Source: Derxia lacustris
GTDB taxonomy: Bacteria > Pseudomonadota > Gammaproteobacteria > Burkholderiales > Burkholderiaceae_E
NCBI RefSeq assembly: GCF_002105195.1
Contig: NZ_MUHU01000025.1
Location: forward strand, 310,001-374,000
Direction of reading: 5' to 3'
Length of the DNA stretch: 64,000 bases
Part shown: piece after piece, positions 1-9,484 of the stretch
Numbering within the stretch: position 1 is the stretch's first letter
How the letters are laid out: each line of letters begins with the position of its first letter
Program-made: the position numbers and the translations under genes
The notes under the pieces: generated by a model
Told to the model about the DNA's origin: nothing
The model's database searches: none
Seen by the model: the letters and a program-made list of their open reading frames with translations, nothing else

Positions 1-1740
1 GATGCGAAGACGCTCATCAACACCAGCGACCTGTTCCGCAACAACTGGAAAACGGTCGTCAACAAGGTTTTCAACACGACCAACCCGTATCTGGGCAAGC
101 CGCTGCTGCAAGACAGCAGTCTCAAGCTGCTGATCGGCGTGAACGAGAACCCGATGGCCTTCATCGCCGGCTTCTCGGGCAGCTTCAACGCCGCCTACAA
201 GCCGCTGTGGAACACCTGGCTGCAGAACAAGTACGGCAGCGACAGCGCCTGGCGCAGCGCCTGGGCCAAGGTGTCGATCGGCGGGGCCGAGAGCCTGTCC
301 GGCGGCACGGTGAACATGCCGCCGTACTCGCCGTCGTCGAAGACCCAGCGCGAGGCCGACTTCGCCGCCTTCATCGCCGCGACCGAAACCTCCACCTCGA
401 ACTGGCAGCAGGCCTATCTGAAGGGCCTGGGCTACACCGGCAAGTTCAGCCAGTACAACGTGCGCAACAGCTGGATGGAAGTGGAGTCGCGCAATGCCGT
501 CTCGGCCGTGACCTACAACACCTACAACGACCATCCCAGCTCGTATGGCCTGGGCGGCTCGATCAAGCACGCAAGCCTGTTCGACAACATGTTCGGCTAC
601 CTGTCCAAGGCGGCCATGCTCAACACCTACGCCAAGCCGACCTACCTAACCGAGGTGTCGGACGTGTACTGGAACAAGTACCGCCACGAGGCCGGCGCGG
701 TCATCGGCGCGATGGCCGCGCACCAGGACTGGCAGGGCATCTGCAGCTTCGCCTCGCTGACCGACGCCACCACCTACGACACCAACGCCTACTGGGATCG
801 CTATCGCGCGATGCAGACCTTCATGGTCTGGGGCGATCCGATCAACGTGGCCAACGACCGCATCGCGGCCATGCTGTTCCGCCGTGGCGACGTGTCGAAG
901 GCGCGCTACAAGGTCGGCTATGTGGTGCGGCCCGATGAAATGAACGCCTACAAGTGGGGCGCCACCTGGCTCATGAGCTATGGCGGCCACTTCATCAAGC
1001 GCGCGCTGGTCAACGGCGTCGAGCTGATTCCGCCGAGCGTGACCGACGGCAACAAGAACTGGACCGGCCCCGCCGCCGACGCGCCGGCCGAAATCCGCGA
1101 GCCGAACCGCGTGACCGACGACCTGACGCCGACCGTGCGCGCCGCCTATGTCGGCAGCGCCGATCCGACCTGGTTCGAGATGGCCGCCCGCATCCGCGAG
1201 AGCGGCAAGATCGACTCGACCAACAAGACCAATGCGCCGAGCGGGATCATCCAGAGCGATACCAACCAGATCTACTACGACATCCCGAACCAGCTCATCG
1301 ACGTGGCCACGCCGCGCTCGGAAGTGATCGTGATGGGCGAGCGCAGCGACGCGAAGCAGGACTTCATGAACGTGAGCCGCTCGACCCCGCATGTGACGGT
1401 GGCCGCCATGTCGCTCGACGGCGCCAACCTCACCGCGTCGAAGCGGATCCTGATGGTCCATCTGAGCAACGTGAAGGGCTCGGGCATGAAGTTCTCCGAT
1501 GCCAACGAGCAGACCGTGACCAGCTGGGGCACCTTCCCGATGCTGGTGCGCGGCGCCAAGACCGACATCCAGCTCAAGCTGAGCCCGACCGCCGGCTGGA
1601 AGCTGTATGCGCTCGACCTGGCCGGCAACCGCCTGGGCCAGATGTGGACCGGCAACATCGGCGGCAAGCTCGGCGTGTCGCTCGACAACATGAACCAGTG
1701 GATCGGCCCGGTGTTCTATTACGAACTGGTCCGCGAATGA
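1..1740 (+). CDS. Glycoside hydrolase-like protein (clan GH-A type barrel), 5' partial
   Basis: The reading frame is open from base 1, so the N terminus lies outside the window; 579 residues are visible. The sequence resembles clan GH-A TIM-barrel glycosidases. An Asn-Glu pair (GVNENPM, Glu49 of the partial protein) fits the acid/base end of strand 4. About 170 residues later, YLTEVSDVYWNKYRHEAG (Glu218) fits the nucleophile strand. It is followed by AAHQDWQGICSFA, a pattern common in these enzymes. The C-terminal ~200 residues look like beta-rich accessory domains. The gene faces the EPS operon and ends at a shared terminator. A role in trimming or depolymerising the polymer is inference from position only. 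Fold assignment is moderately sure; the substrate is unknown. Confidence 0.6.
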   Translation, partial: DAKTLINTSDLFRNNWKTVVNKVFNTTNPYLGKPLLQDSSLKLLIGVNENPMAFIAGFSGSFNAAYKPLWNTWLQNKYGSDSAWRSAWAKVSIGGAESLSGGTVNMPPYSPSSKTQREADFAAFIAATETSTSNWQQAYLKGLGYTGKFSQYNVRNSWMEVESRNAVSAVTYNTYNDHPSSYGLGGSIKHASLFDNMFGYLSKAAMLNTYAKPTYLTEVSDVYWNKYRHEAGAVIGAMAAHQDWQGICSFASLTDATTYDTNAYWDRYRAMQTFMVWGDPINVANDRIAAMLFRRGDVSKARYKVGYVVRPDEMNAYKWGATWLMSYGGHFIKRALVNGVELIPPSVTDGNKNWTGPAADAPAEIREPNRVTDDLTPTVRAAYVGSADPTWFEMAARIRESGKIDSTNKTNAPSGIIQSDTNQIYYDIPNQLIDVATPRSEVIVMGERSDAKQDFMNVSRSTPHVTVAAMSLDGANLTASKRILMVHLSNVKGSGMKFSDANEQTVTSWGTFPMLVRGAKTDIQLKLSPTAGWKLYALDLAGNRLGQMWTGNIGGKLGVSLDNMNQWIGPVFYYELVRE

Positions 1741-1786
1741 TCGACGCCGGTCCGGGCCAGCCGGCCCGGGCCGCTGCGGCAAGCGA

Positions 1787-1813
1787 GCCCCGCCCTCACC
1801 GGCGGGGCTTTTT
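1787..1813 (+). terminator. Rho-independent terminator after the glycosidase gene
   Basis: An 8-bp perfect stem (GCCCCGCC / GGCGGGGC) with a 6-nt loop is followed by five T. It ends the rightward gene, and its T run abuts the stop codon of the convergent flippase gene. Confidence 0.85.
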
Positions 1814-3252
1814 CATGGGCGGCGCAAGCGCATCCACAGCAGTTGCAGCCGCTGCCGGAACAGGCCCGCGCCGAGCAGCAGGCCCGTGGCGAAACCCGCG
1901 CTCAGCAGCAGCAGCTGCCAGAGCGGCACCAGGCCGCCGCCCAGACGCAGCAGCGGCAGCGACACCAGCAGACCGGCAAGCGCGCCGATCAGCCCGGGCA
2001 GCGCCAGCGCCAGCAGTTCGGCCCGGCGCGCGCCGAGGAGGGTGGCGGCGGTCGGCAGCGACACCGTCAGCGTCACCAGCCAGGGCCGCAGCGCGAAGCC
2101 GGCGGCCACGCCGGTAATGCCCCAGAAACTGCCCAGCCCCAGCAATGCAAAGCCCAGCAGCGTGCCGAGCGCGCTGTTGCGCAGCAGCCGGCGGCCGTCG
2201 CCCGTGACCACCGGCATCACGTACATGAAGTGCTGCAGGCCGAACGGCGCGCCGGCCAGCGCCAGGATCGCCAGCACGGTCGACGACTCGCCCCAGCGCG
2301 GCCCGAACAGCAGCGGCACCAGCACCGGCGCCATCAGCGCCAGCCCGATGAACACCGGAAAGGTGATGACGCAGCTCAGCTCGGTGAGCTGGTTGAACAT
2401 GGCGCGCAGCTGCGCCGCGTCATGCTTGACGCGCGACAGATAGGGCACCGAGATCTGCTGGAGCGAGCCGCCGATGAGATCGTTGGCCACCACGAACAGC
2501 CGCTGCCCGATCGAGTAGATGCCGAGCGCCGCCGGCCCCATGAACTGGCCCACGATGATGGCGTCGGCGCGCACGTACAGCGCCTCGAGCAGGCGCGAGC
2601 CGACGATGCCGCGCGCAAAGATCAGCGGCTCGCGCAGCGACTCGCGCGAGAAGCGCACGAACGGATTCCAGCGCGCCACCGAGAAGGTGACGACGACGTC
2701 CATCACCGCCTCGACCAGGGTCTTGATGACCAGCGCCCAGCCGCCCCAGCCGATCCACGCCAGCCCCACGCCGACCGCGCCGCCGACCAGCATGGTGAGC
2801 ATCGAGCGCAGCGCCAGCGCCTGGAAATCGAGCCGGCGCTTGAGCATGGCCTCGGGCACGCGCGCCAGCATCGCCACCGGCAGCACCAGCGACATCAGCG
2901 CCACCATGCGGTCGGCATCGGGCTGCTCGGGCAGCAGCGCCCGGCCGAGCGGCCCGGCAAGACAGAAGATGCCCAGGCCCAGCAGCGCCGCGACCGCGAA
3001 CTGGCCCCAGAACACCGCCGACTGCTGCTGCGGCGTCGATTCGCGCGACTGCACCAGGTAGTCGCTGACGCCGAGGTCGCAGACCATTTGCAGCACCAGC
3101 AGCCAGGAGGCGATGAGCGTGACTTCGCCCACCTCGGCCGGGGTGAGCAGGCGCGCGAGCACGGCAAACACCACGAAGGACGTGGCGCGCGTGCCCCAGG
3201 TGCGCGCGGCGGCCCAGAAGGCGCCGTTCAGCAGGGAGCGGGAAGCGGTCAT
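1813..3252 (-). CDS. Wzx-type oligosaccharide flippase (MOP superfamily)
   Basis: This 479-residue polytopic inner-membrane protein has about 12-14 hydrophobic segments. Its N terminus (LLNGAFWAAARTWG, then LLTPAEVGEVTL) is typical of the WzxC/polysaccharide transporter branch of the MOP superfamily. It probably flips the undecaprenyl-diphosphate-linked repeat unit across the inner membrane before polymerisation. It is the last gene of the EPS operon, 30 bp after the epimerase. Length and hydrophobicity fit an intact protein. Confidence 0.85.
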   Translation of the reverse strand: MTASRSLLNGAFWAAARTWGTRATSFVVFAVLARLLTPAEVGEVTLIASWLLVLQMVCDLGVSDYLVQSRESTPQQQSAVFWGQFAVAALLGLGIFCLAGPLGRALLPEQPDADRMVALMSLVLPVAMLARVPEAMLKRRLDFQALALRSMLTMLVGGAVGVGLAWIGWGGWALVIKTLVEAVMDVVVTFSVARWNPFVRFSRESLREPLIFARGIVGSRLLEALYVRADAIIVGQFMGPAALGIYSIGQRLFVVANDLIGGSLQQISVPYLSRVKHDAAQLRAMFNQLTELSCVITFPVFIGLALMAPVLVPLLFGPRWGESSTVLAILALAGAPFGLQHFMYVMPVVTGDGRRLLRNSALGTLLGFALLGLGSFWGITGVAAGFALRPWLVTLTVSLPTAATLLGARRAELLALALPGLIGALAGLLVSLPLLRLGGGLVPLWQLLLLSAGFATGLLLGAGLFRQRLQLLWMRLRRP

Positions 3253-3282
3253 GGCGGGGATGAGCGGGCGCGCGGCGCGCGC

Positions 3283-4299
3283 TCAGACCCGGTAGTAGTC
3301 GCGATACCAGGCGGCGAAGCGGCGCACGCCTTCGGCCAGGCTCACGCGCGGCTGCACGCCGGTCCAGGCTTCGAGCGAGGCGGTGTCGGCGCAGGTGGCT
3401 TCCACGTCGCCGGGCTGCATCGGCAGCAGTTCCTTGATGGCCGGGCGGCCCAGTTCGGCTTCGAGCGCGCCGATGAAGTCCATCAGCTCGACCGGCTCGC
3501 TGCGGCCGATGTTGAACAGCCGGTACGGCGCCCAGGAGCTGGCCGAGCTGGGCGCGGCACGGTCGAAATCGGGATCGTGCGCGGGAATGCGGTCGAGCGC
3601 GCCGATCACGCCGGCGACGATGTCGTCGATGAAGGTGAAGTCGCGCCGCATGCGGCCGTGGTTGAACACCTTGATCGGCTCGCCGGCCAGGATGGCGCGC
3701 GCGAACAGGAACGGCGCCATGTCGGGCCGGCCCCAGGGGCCGTACACGGTGAAGAAGCGCAGGCCGGTGGTCGGCAGCGCATACAGATGGCTATAGCTGT
3801 GCGCCATCAGCTCGTTGGCCTTCTTGGTCGCGGCGTACAGGCTCACCGGATGGTCGACCGCGTCGGTGGTGGCAAACGGCATGCGCGTGTTGCCTCCGTA
3901 GACGCTGGAGCTGCTGGCATAGACCAGATGCTGCACGCCGCTGTGGCGGCAGCCTTCGAGCATGTTGAGAAAGCCGACCAGATTGGCCTGGCCGTAGGCG
4001 GCGGCGTTCTGCAGCGAGTAGCGCACGCCGGCCTGGGCCGCCAGATGCACGACGCGCTCGAAACCCTCGGCGGCAAACAGCGCGGCCAGTGCCGGCGTGT
4101 CGGCGATGTCGAGCCTTTCAAAGCGGAAGCGCTCGGCGCCGGGCGCGGCGGCCAGCGCATCGAGCCGCGCCTGCTTGAGCGCCGGGTCGTAGTAGTCGTT
4201 GAGGTTGTCGATGCCGACCACGGTGTCGCCGCGCGCCGCCAGGGTCTGGGCTACCTGCATGCCGATGAAGCCGGCCGCGCCGGTCACGAGTACCTTCAT
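3283..4299 (-). CDS. UDP-glucuronate 4-epimerase-like NAD-dependent epimerase (CapI/LspL type)
   Basis: A 338-residue short-chain epimerase. GAAGFIG at residues 7-13 is the NAD-binding Rossmann motif, and Tyr155/Lys159 (LYAATKK) form the catalytic YxxxK after a serine-rich SSSSVYGG stretch. The C terminus contains LLPMQPGDV, characteristic of UDP-glucuronate 4-epimerases (LspL/CapI/GAE), so the likely product is UDP-galacturonate. The chosen ATG overlaps the stop of the upstream UDP-glucose dehydrogenase by ATGA; longer in-frame starts lie inside that gene. The pairing makes biochemical sense: the upstream enzyme makes UDP-glucuronate and this one epimerises it. A related 4-epimerase specificity (for example UDP-GlcNAc) cannot be excluded. 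Confidence 0.85.
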   Translation of the reverse strand: MKVLVTGAAGFIGMQVAQTLAARGDTVVGIDNLNDYYDPALKQARLDALAAAPGAERFRFERLDIADTPALAALFAAEGFERVVHLAAQAGVRYSLQNAAAYGQANLVGFLNMLEGCRHSGVQHLVYASSSSVYGGNTRMPFATTDAVDHPVSLYAATKKANELMAHSYSHLYALPTTGLRFFTVYGPWGRPDMAPFLFARAILAGEPIKVFNHGRMRRDFTFIDDIVAGVIGALDRIPAHDPDFDRAAPSSASSWAPYRLFNIGRSEPVELMDFIGALEAELGRPAIKELLPMQPGDVEATCADTASLEAWTGVQPRVSLAEGVRRFAAWYRDYYRV

Positions 4300-5639
4300 T
4301 CGGCGCTCGCCGGGCCGGTGCCGCGACCGATGCCCTCGTAGTCGAAGCCGAAGCCGCGCACGAGTTCGGGATCGAACAGGTTGCGGCCGTCGAGGATGAC
4401 CGGCGCGCGCAGCCGCCGCTTGAGATCGTCGAAATCCGGGCTGCGGAATTCGAGCCATTCGGTCACGACGAGCAGCGCATCGGCGCCGTCGGCGGCGGCG
4501 AGCGGGCTGGCGGCGAACGTGAGGCCGGCGCGCTCGCCGAAGATGCGGCGCGCCTCGGTCATGGCGACCGGGTCGTAGGCGCTGACGGTGGCGCCGCGCG
4601 CGAGCAGATCCTCGATCACGACGCGACTGGTCGCTTCGCGCATGTCGTCGGTATTGGGCTTGAAGGCCAGACCCCAGACGGCGAAATGCTTGCCCGTCAG
4701 GTCTTCGCCGTGGCGGCGCACCACCTTCTGGCCCAGCACGCGCTTCTGCGCATCGTTGGCGCGCTCGACGGCGGCCAGCACTTCGAGCTGCTGGCCCTGG
4801 TCGGCGGCGGTGTGCACCAGCGCCTTCACATCCTTGGGAAAGCAGCTGCCGCCGTAGCCGGCGCCGGCGTACAGAAAGTGCGTGCCGATGCGCGGATCGG
4901 AGCCGATGCCGAGGCGCACGCGCTCGATGTCGGCGCCCATCTTCTCGGCCAGCAGCGCCAGCTCGTTCATGAACGAGATGCGGGTGGCGAGCATGGCGTT
5001 GGCCGCGTACTTGGTGAGTTCGGCGCTGCGCAGGTCCATGGTGATGAGCCGCTCGCGGTTGCGCTGGAACGGCGCGTAGAGCGCGCGCATGAGCAGGATG
5101 GCGCGCTCATCGTCGGCGCCGATCACGATGCGGTCGGGCCGCATGAAGTCGTCGACCGCCGCGCCTTCCTTGAGGAATTCGGGGTTCGACACGACGGCGA
5201 AATCGACCGGGTTGCCACGCTTGGCCAGTTCGTCGGCGAGCGCGGCGCGCACCTTGTCGGCGGTGCCGACCGGCACGGTGCTCTTGTCGACCACCACCTT
5301 GTAGTCGGTCATGAGGCGACCGATGCTGCGCGCCGCCGCGAGCACGTATTGCAGATCGGCCGAGCCGTCCTCGTCGGGCGGCGTGCCGACGGCGATGAAT
5401 TGCAGCGTGCCGTGGGCGACCGCGCGGGCCACGTCGCTGGTGAAGCGCAGCCGGCCGGCCTTGACGTTGCGCGCCACCACCGCGTCGAGCCCGGGCTCGT
5501 GGATCGGAATGCCGCCGCCTTCGAGGATGCGGATCTTGTTTTCGTCGAGATCGAGGCAGAGCACGTCGTTGCCCATTTCGGCCAGGCAGGCGCCGGTGAC
5601 GAGGCCGACATAGCCGGTGCCGATCATTGAAACTTTCAT
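4296..5639 (-). CDS. ugd: UDP-glucose 6-dehydrogenase
   Basis: A 447-residue enzyme that oxidises UDP-glucose to UDP-glucuronate with two NAD+. It has an N-terminal Rossmann motif (GTGYVG, residues 7-12), the conserved [15 protein letters not shown] around 151-165, and the catalytic cysteine in GGSCFPKD (Cys266). The length is normal for the TuaD/Ugd family. It is translationally coupled to the downstream epimerase through an ATGA overlap and lies 57 bp after a glycosyltransferase gene. It supplies the acidic sugar precursor for the EPS. Confidence 0.95.
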   Translation of the reverse strand: MKVSMIGTGYVGLVTGACLAEMGNDVLCLDLDENKIRILEGGGIPIHEPGLDAVVARNVKAGRLRFTSDVARAVAHGTLQFIAVGTPPDEDGSADLQYVLAAARSIGRLMTDYKVVVDKSTVPVGTADKVRAALADELAKRGNPVDFAVVSNPEFLKEGAAVDDFMRPDRIVIGADDERAILLMRALYAPFQRNRERLITMDLRSAELTKYAANAMLATRISFMNELALLAEKMGADIERVRLGIGSDPRIGTHFLYAGAGYGGSCFPKDVKALVHTAADQGQQLEVLAAVERANDAQKRVLGQKVVRRHGEDLTGKHFAVWGLAFKPNTDDMREATSRVVIEDLLARGATVSAYDPVAMTEARRIFGERAGLTFAASPLAAADGADALLVVTEWLEFRSPDFDDLKRRLRAPVILDGRNLFDPELVRGFGFDYEGIGRGTGPASAE

Positions 5640-5696
5640 GGGGGCTCCCGAACGGTTGGGGTGGCGCTGCGGCGCGGCTGACGGGCCCGGCGGGCC

Positions 5697-6899
5697 TCAG
5701 TCGCGCGCCTGCACGGCGCGGGCGGGCTCGGCCTCGGCGCCGGCATGACCGGGCGCGAGATAGAGCCGCTGGATCTGGGCCAGGAAGGTCGGCGCGACGC
5801 GGTCCCAGCGGTAGCGCTCGCCGGCGTCGATGCATTGCGCGCGCATGGCGCCGAGCGCGGCGCGGTCGGCGGCCGCGCGCGCGATGGCTTCGGCCACGCC
5901 TTCGACGCTGTAGTCGCAATGGAAGCCGGTGCTGCCGTCGTCGACGTAATGCGTGAGCGTGCGGATGCGGTTGCAGATGACCGGCAGGCCGGCGACCAGG
6001 TACTCGAACAGCTTGGTCGGCGGATTGAACTCGAAGTGGGCATTGGGTTCGAGCAGGGTCACGCCGAGGTCGGCGCGCGCATAGGCGGCGAACACCTCGG
6101 CGCTCGACAGCAGGCCGTGCACTTCGAGCGCGTCGGCGCGGCCGGCGGCGGCGAAGGCGGCGCGCAGCGCGCCCTGGTCGGCCTCGGGCGCGCCCACGAT
6201 CAGCAGCCGCACCGGCACGCCGGCGGCCAGCGCCGCGAGCACGCCGCCCACGATCTGTTCGCGGCCGCGCTCGCCGGTGAGCGTGCCGGCATAGCAGACG
6301 GTGACGGCGCCGTCGGGTGCCTGCGGCCGCAGCCGCGCCGGCAGATGGTCGACGCTGACGCCCATGTCGACCAGCTTGACCCGGCCCGGCCGCGCGCCCT
6401 GGGCGATCAGGTCTTCGGCCATGAAGCGGCTGATCGGCATCACCACCCGCGCCGAGCGCATGCCCCAGTAGGTCAGGCGCCGGAACGCGCCGGTGAACAG
6501 CCCCTTCACCGAGCCGCGCGCATGGCGCGAGAAATAGTGCGAGGGCATCTCGTTCCAGTAGATGGCGACCGGGCGCCGGCGCAGCCACAGCGCCGCCATC
6601 GACAGATGCGAGGTGAACAGGAACACCGGCGCCGGCCGCGCGCCGGCCAGATGCAGGCAGACCAGCAGGCAGTAGCGCACCAGCGACCAGTAGCTGCCGT
6701 CCGACACCGCCAGCACCTGCACCCGCGCATCGGCCGCCAGCCCGAGCCGCGGCGGATGCGCCGGGCTGCGCACCACCACATGCAGCTCGTAGTGCTGGGC
6801 CAGCAGTTCGAGCCGCTGACGGTAGATGGCAAGGCCGGGCTGGTAGTCGTAGAACCAGGTCACGACATGCAGCGGCGGCTTGGGCGGCACGGCGGTCAT
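5697..6899 (-). CDS. GT4-family glycosyltransferase (EPS)
   Basis: A 400-residue GT-B fold glycosyltransferase. The C-terminal donor domain has YAGTL and the E-x7-E type region (HFEFNPPTKLFEYLVAGLPV) of GT4 enzymes. The N terminus (VVTWFYDYQPGLAIYRQRL) resembles that of the second glycosyltransferase of the operon (8297-9484), and both carry FNPPTKLFEYL, so the two look like paralogues. It probably adds one sugar of the lipid-linked repeat at the cytoplasmic face. Donor and linkage cannot be told. The start ATG overlaps the stop of a small upstream frame by ATGA. Confidence 0.85.
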   Translation of the reverse strand: MTAVPPKPPLHVVTWFYDYQPGLAIYRQRLELLAQHYELHVVVRSPAHPPRLGLAADARVQVLAVSDGSYWSLVRYCLLVCLHLAGARPAPVFLFTSHLSMAALWLRRRPVAIYWNEMPSHYFSRHARGSVKGLFTGAFRRLTYWGMRSARVVMPISRFMAEDLIAQGARPGRVKLVDMGVSVDHLPARLRPQAPDGAVTVCYAGTLTGERGREQIVGGVLAALAAGVPVRLLIVGAPEADQGALRAAFAAAGRADALEVHGLLSSAEVFAAYARADLGVTLLEPNAHFEFNPPTKLFEYLVAGLPVICNRIRTLTHYVDDGSTGFHCDYSVEGVAEAIARAAADRAALGAMRAQCIDAGERYRWDRVAPTFLAQIQRLYLAPGHAGAEAEPARAVQARD

Positions 6900-7129
6900 G
6901 CGGGCGCGCCCTCCGGGCGGCCGCGCATGGCGGCGGCGCAGGACAGGACGCGCGCCGGCAGCGGACGCGCGGCGGCAGCAGAGCAGGTCTTCACGGCAGC
7001 TCCCGGTTCGGCGATATGCGCATTGCCGTCATCGGCGCCGCACGCAATCCATTCCAGCCAGCGCGCCGCCGAATGAATGGCGGCCACGCGACTGGAATGA
7101 ATCTGGAATTTCGCATGCGGCTTCGACAT
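6896..7129 (-). CDS. Possible small protein upstream of the GT4 gene (doubtful)
   Basis: A 77-codon frame beginning MSKPHAKFQIHSSR and ending in an ATGA overlap with the GT4 start. The overlap and fairly high GC at third positions, especially in the second half, are the only arguments for it. There is no clear Shine-Dalgarno sequence, no recognisable domain, and an Ala/Arg-rich C-terminal half. It could equally be untranslated leader. I do not recognise it. Confidence 0.2.
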   Translation of the reverse strand: MSKPHAKFQIHSSRVAAIHSAARWLEWIACGADDGNAHIAEPGAAVKTCSAAAARPLPARVLSCAAAMRGRPEGAPA

Positions 7130-7263
7130 GGACTGCTGACTGTCATCGAATGGAACAATTGATCGAACTGCGTTCATCTGCGCCCCGGCAGTGCTGGCGC
7201 CACCAATCCCGGACTGAATTGCCAATTGCCCGGGCCGGCAAGTGGCCGAATGCAAGTCGAAAC
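6900..7263. other. 364-bp stretch between the pyruvyl transferase and GT4 genes
   Basis: This is the longest gap inside the EPS operon. Apart from the doubtful 77-codon frame I see no gene. Its right half is visibly AT-richer than the flanking DNA, as are the genes to its right, and could hold an internal leftward promoter; no convincing -35/-10 pair stands out. Confidence 0.4.
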
Positions 7264-8313
7264 TCATCCGCGAATCGCGGCAAATTCGGACGCGGCGGGC
7301 GCCGATTGCGCCGGCGCCGTGGCCGCACCGCACCAGGTCACCGTGGCACTTTCATGCGTCCAGGCGTCGTAAAGCGCGCGCACCTTGCCGGTCGAGTTGT
7401 CGCCGATCGAATTGGGAATGCCGAGCAATACCGACAACACATGCGCATGCAGCCGATCGGTGAGCACGGTTTCGCCGCGCGACAGCAGCGCGATTCCGCG
7501 CCGCAGCCGGGCTCGGCTCAATCGCTCGTAAAGCCAGCCGAGCAACTGGTGATCGCCATCGAAAGCGCGAACGACACCGCCCATCAGATGGATTGTGCGC
7601 TGCCACAAGCGCTCTTCCCGATCTTCGTCCAGCCAATCGACCACCGGCACATCCGCGCCGACCGCCAGCGATTGATCGGCCCGTCTTTCCTTGTCGGAGC
7701 GCAGCAGCGCAATGCGCGGGCATTGCGCCGGCAGCCGCGGCAAGGGCCCGAGCATGAAGGCCAGATCGGGCACCAGCCAGGCCTCGATGCCGAATCGGCT
7801 GCGGAATTCATCGGCCGACGGCCGATCGCGCACCAGCAGTTGCACATTGGGCCGGCGCGCCAATACCTCGCGCGTGCGCTGGGCCAGGGCACCGGCCGGA
7901 TCGTCGAAATGGGTGCTGACCGGCAACTGGATGATGATGTTGTCGGGAAAGGCCTCGAAGATATCGAGTCGGAAATGCTGGTGATGCACCCAGAGGCTGC
8001 CGAAATTGCCACCGCCATTGAGCAGAAAGGCGAGCCGGCGATCGCGCGCCAATTCGCTCAGGCGCGCCATGTCGGCATTGCGGCAATCGGAGTAGTAGCG
8101 CACCTTCAATCCGAGCCGGCGCACCAGCGCCAGGGCGCCGAGCCAGATGAGCGAATCGCCCACGTTCGAATTGTTGGGATAGTCGAGCAGCACCACCTCG
8201 CGCGCGCCCTGCAGCAGGCTGCGCACCCGCTCGAGCAGCTGGTCCTGCAATCGCGTCAGCAGCGCAATGTCGGCTGCGCGGTCGAAGCCTGCGGTATCAG
8301 GAAAGCTTGCCAT
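7264..8313 (-). CDS. Polysaccharide pyruvyl transferase family protein
   Basis: A 349-residue protein matching the polysaccharide pyruvyl transferase family (EpsO/EpsI/CsaB-like). It shows LLDYPNNSNVGDSLIWLGA near the N terminus, FLLNGGGNFG, VRDRPSADEF and the C-terminal VLTDRLHAHVLSVLLGIP, which are family hallmarks. It likely transfers a pyruvyl ketal from phosphoenolpyruvate to a repeat-unit sugar, adding negative charge. The ATG at 8313 was chosen because it has a GGGAAAGG-type site upstream and overlaps the preceding glycosyltransferase by 17 bp; a longer in-frame start lies deeper inside that gene. Third positions look less GC-rich than in the operon's proximal genes. Confidence 0.85.
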   Translation of the reverse strand: MASFPDTAGFDRAADIALLTRLQDQLLERVRSLLQGAREVVLLDYPNNSNVGDSLIWLGALALVRRLGLKVRYYSDCRNADMARLSELARDRRLAFLLNGGGNFGSLWVHHQHFRLDIFEAFPDNIIIQLPVSTHFDDPAGALAQRTREVLARRPNVQLLVRDRPSADEFRSRFGIEAWLVPDLAFMLGPLPRLPAQCPRIALLRSDKERRADQSLAVGADVPVVDWLDEDREERLWQRTIHLMGGVVRAFDGDHQLLGWLYERLSRARLRRGIALLSRGETVLTDRLHAHVLSVLLGIPNSIGDNSTGKVRALYDAWTHESATVTWCGAATAPAQSAPAASEFAAIRG

Positions 8314-9484
8314 GCTTGGCCGCCTTTCCCGCCGAATCGTCGATGGGCTGGCTGCGGCCCTGGATTGCACGGCCGGCAGCCGCTTCGACCGAAGCTTCGA
8401 ATTGCGGTCGCACGCCGCTCCAGCGGTATTGGCGAGCTTCGATCATTGCCGCCTCGCTCATGGCGCCGAATTGCGCCCGATCGCGCCAGAGCCGCCGCAC
8501 GGCATCGACCAGACCGTCGACGCCATACGGAAAGATCGCGCCCGAATAGCCTTCGCGCAGGTAATCGGTATGGGTGCGGATATCGCTCGCAATCACCGGC
8601 AATCCGGCCGCGAGATATTCGAACAGCTTGGTCGGCGGATTGAATTGCCAATGCGGCCGGTTTTCCCACAGGCACAAGCCGGCATCGGCTTCGTCGAGCC
8701 ATTGCGGCACTTCGCGGCCCAGCACCCGGCCCTCGACGCGCACCACGTCGCCGATGCCAAGCTCGGCCACGCGCTCGCGGCAATAGTCGAGCTGCTCGGG
8801 CGAGGCGCCGACGATGGTCAGATGCGCCGGCACGCCTTCCTGCTTGAGTCGGGCGAAGGCGTCGAGCATCACGTCGCGGCCGCGCGCCGGCTGCACTGTG
8901 CCCACATAGATCACGCGCAGCCGATCGCCGATCTGGCGCACCCGGGCATGGGAATAGAAGGTTTCATCCACGCCCATCCATTCGACCCGGGTATGGCCGC
9001 CTCTCACGCCATGCGCGAGCAAATCGTCGCGCAGCGTATGGCTGATGGGCAGCACCACCGCCGCCCGATTCGAGGCGCGATACCAGAGCTTGAGCATCAG
9101 CGTGTAAATGCGCCGCTTGAGCCCGCGATTCTGGTCGCGCGGCACGATTTGCAGCGGATGCTCATTCCAGTAGAGCGCCGAGCGCGGCAATGCGGCCGAC
9201 AAAAAACCGAAATGCGATCCGAGCAATACTGCCGCGTGGTAATCGAGCAGACGCACCCGCAGCCACAGCCGCCATTGATAGCGCAGCAGTCCGGGCAGAT
9301 CGGCCTTTTCGGCCAGCAATATCTGGTCGAATTCCACGCCATCGAAATCGCTCGGATCGAGCGGCCGCCGCGTGAAAACCATCAGCCGGTAATTGTCGGC
9401 CAGCGCGCGCAAGCGGTACTTGAAGTCGAGCATGCCCTGACTTTCATAGAACCACGTCGCGACGACGCATAACGGTCGTGTCAT
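8297..9484 (-). CDS. GT4-family glycosyltransferase (EPS), paralogue of the 5697-6899 gene
   Basis: A 395-residue GT-B enzyme. The N-terminal acceptor domain starts VVATWFYESQGMLDFKYRL. The donor domain has YVGTVQPARGRDV and the GT4 E-x7-E region with FNPPTKLFEYLAAGLPVI. Its two ends and the FNPPTKLFEYL block mirror the other GT4 of the cluster, suggesting duplication and divergence around the pyruvyl transferase gene. It is coupled at the start to the polymerase-like gene (ATGA) and at the end to the pyruvyl transferase (17-bp overlap). Use of AAT, ATT and GAA codons is noticeably higher than in the ugd or eps export genes. Confidence 0.85.
   Translation of the reverse strand: MTRPLCVVATWFYESQGMLDFKYRLRALADNYRLMVFTRRPLDPSDFDGVEFDQILLAEKADLPGLLRYQWRLWLRVRLLDYHAAVLLGSHFGFLSAALPRSALYWNEHPLQIVPRDQNRGLKRRIYTLMLKLWYRASNRAAVVLPISHTLRDDLLAHGVRGGHTRVEWMGVDETFYSHARVRQIGDRLRVIYVGTVQPARGRDVMLDAFARLKQEGVPAHLTIVGASPEQLDYCRERVAELGIGDVVRVEGRVLGREVPQWLDEADAGLCLWENRPHWQFNPPTKLFEYLAAGLPVIASDIRTHTDYLREGYSGAIFPYGVDGLVDAVRRLWRDRAQFGAMSEAAMIEARQYRWSGVRPQFEASVEAAAGRAIQGRSQPIDDSAGKAAKHGKLS

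Noticed and set aside
1843..4341. An 832-codon + strand frame, very Gln/Arg/His-rich
   Set aside because: Antisense to the flippase and epimerase genes, with low-complexity composition and no start context.
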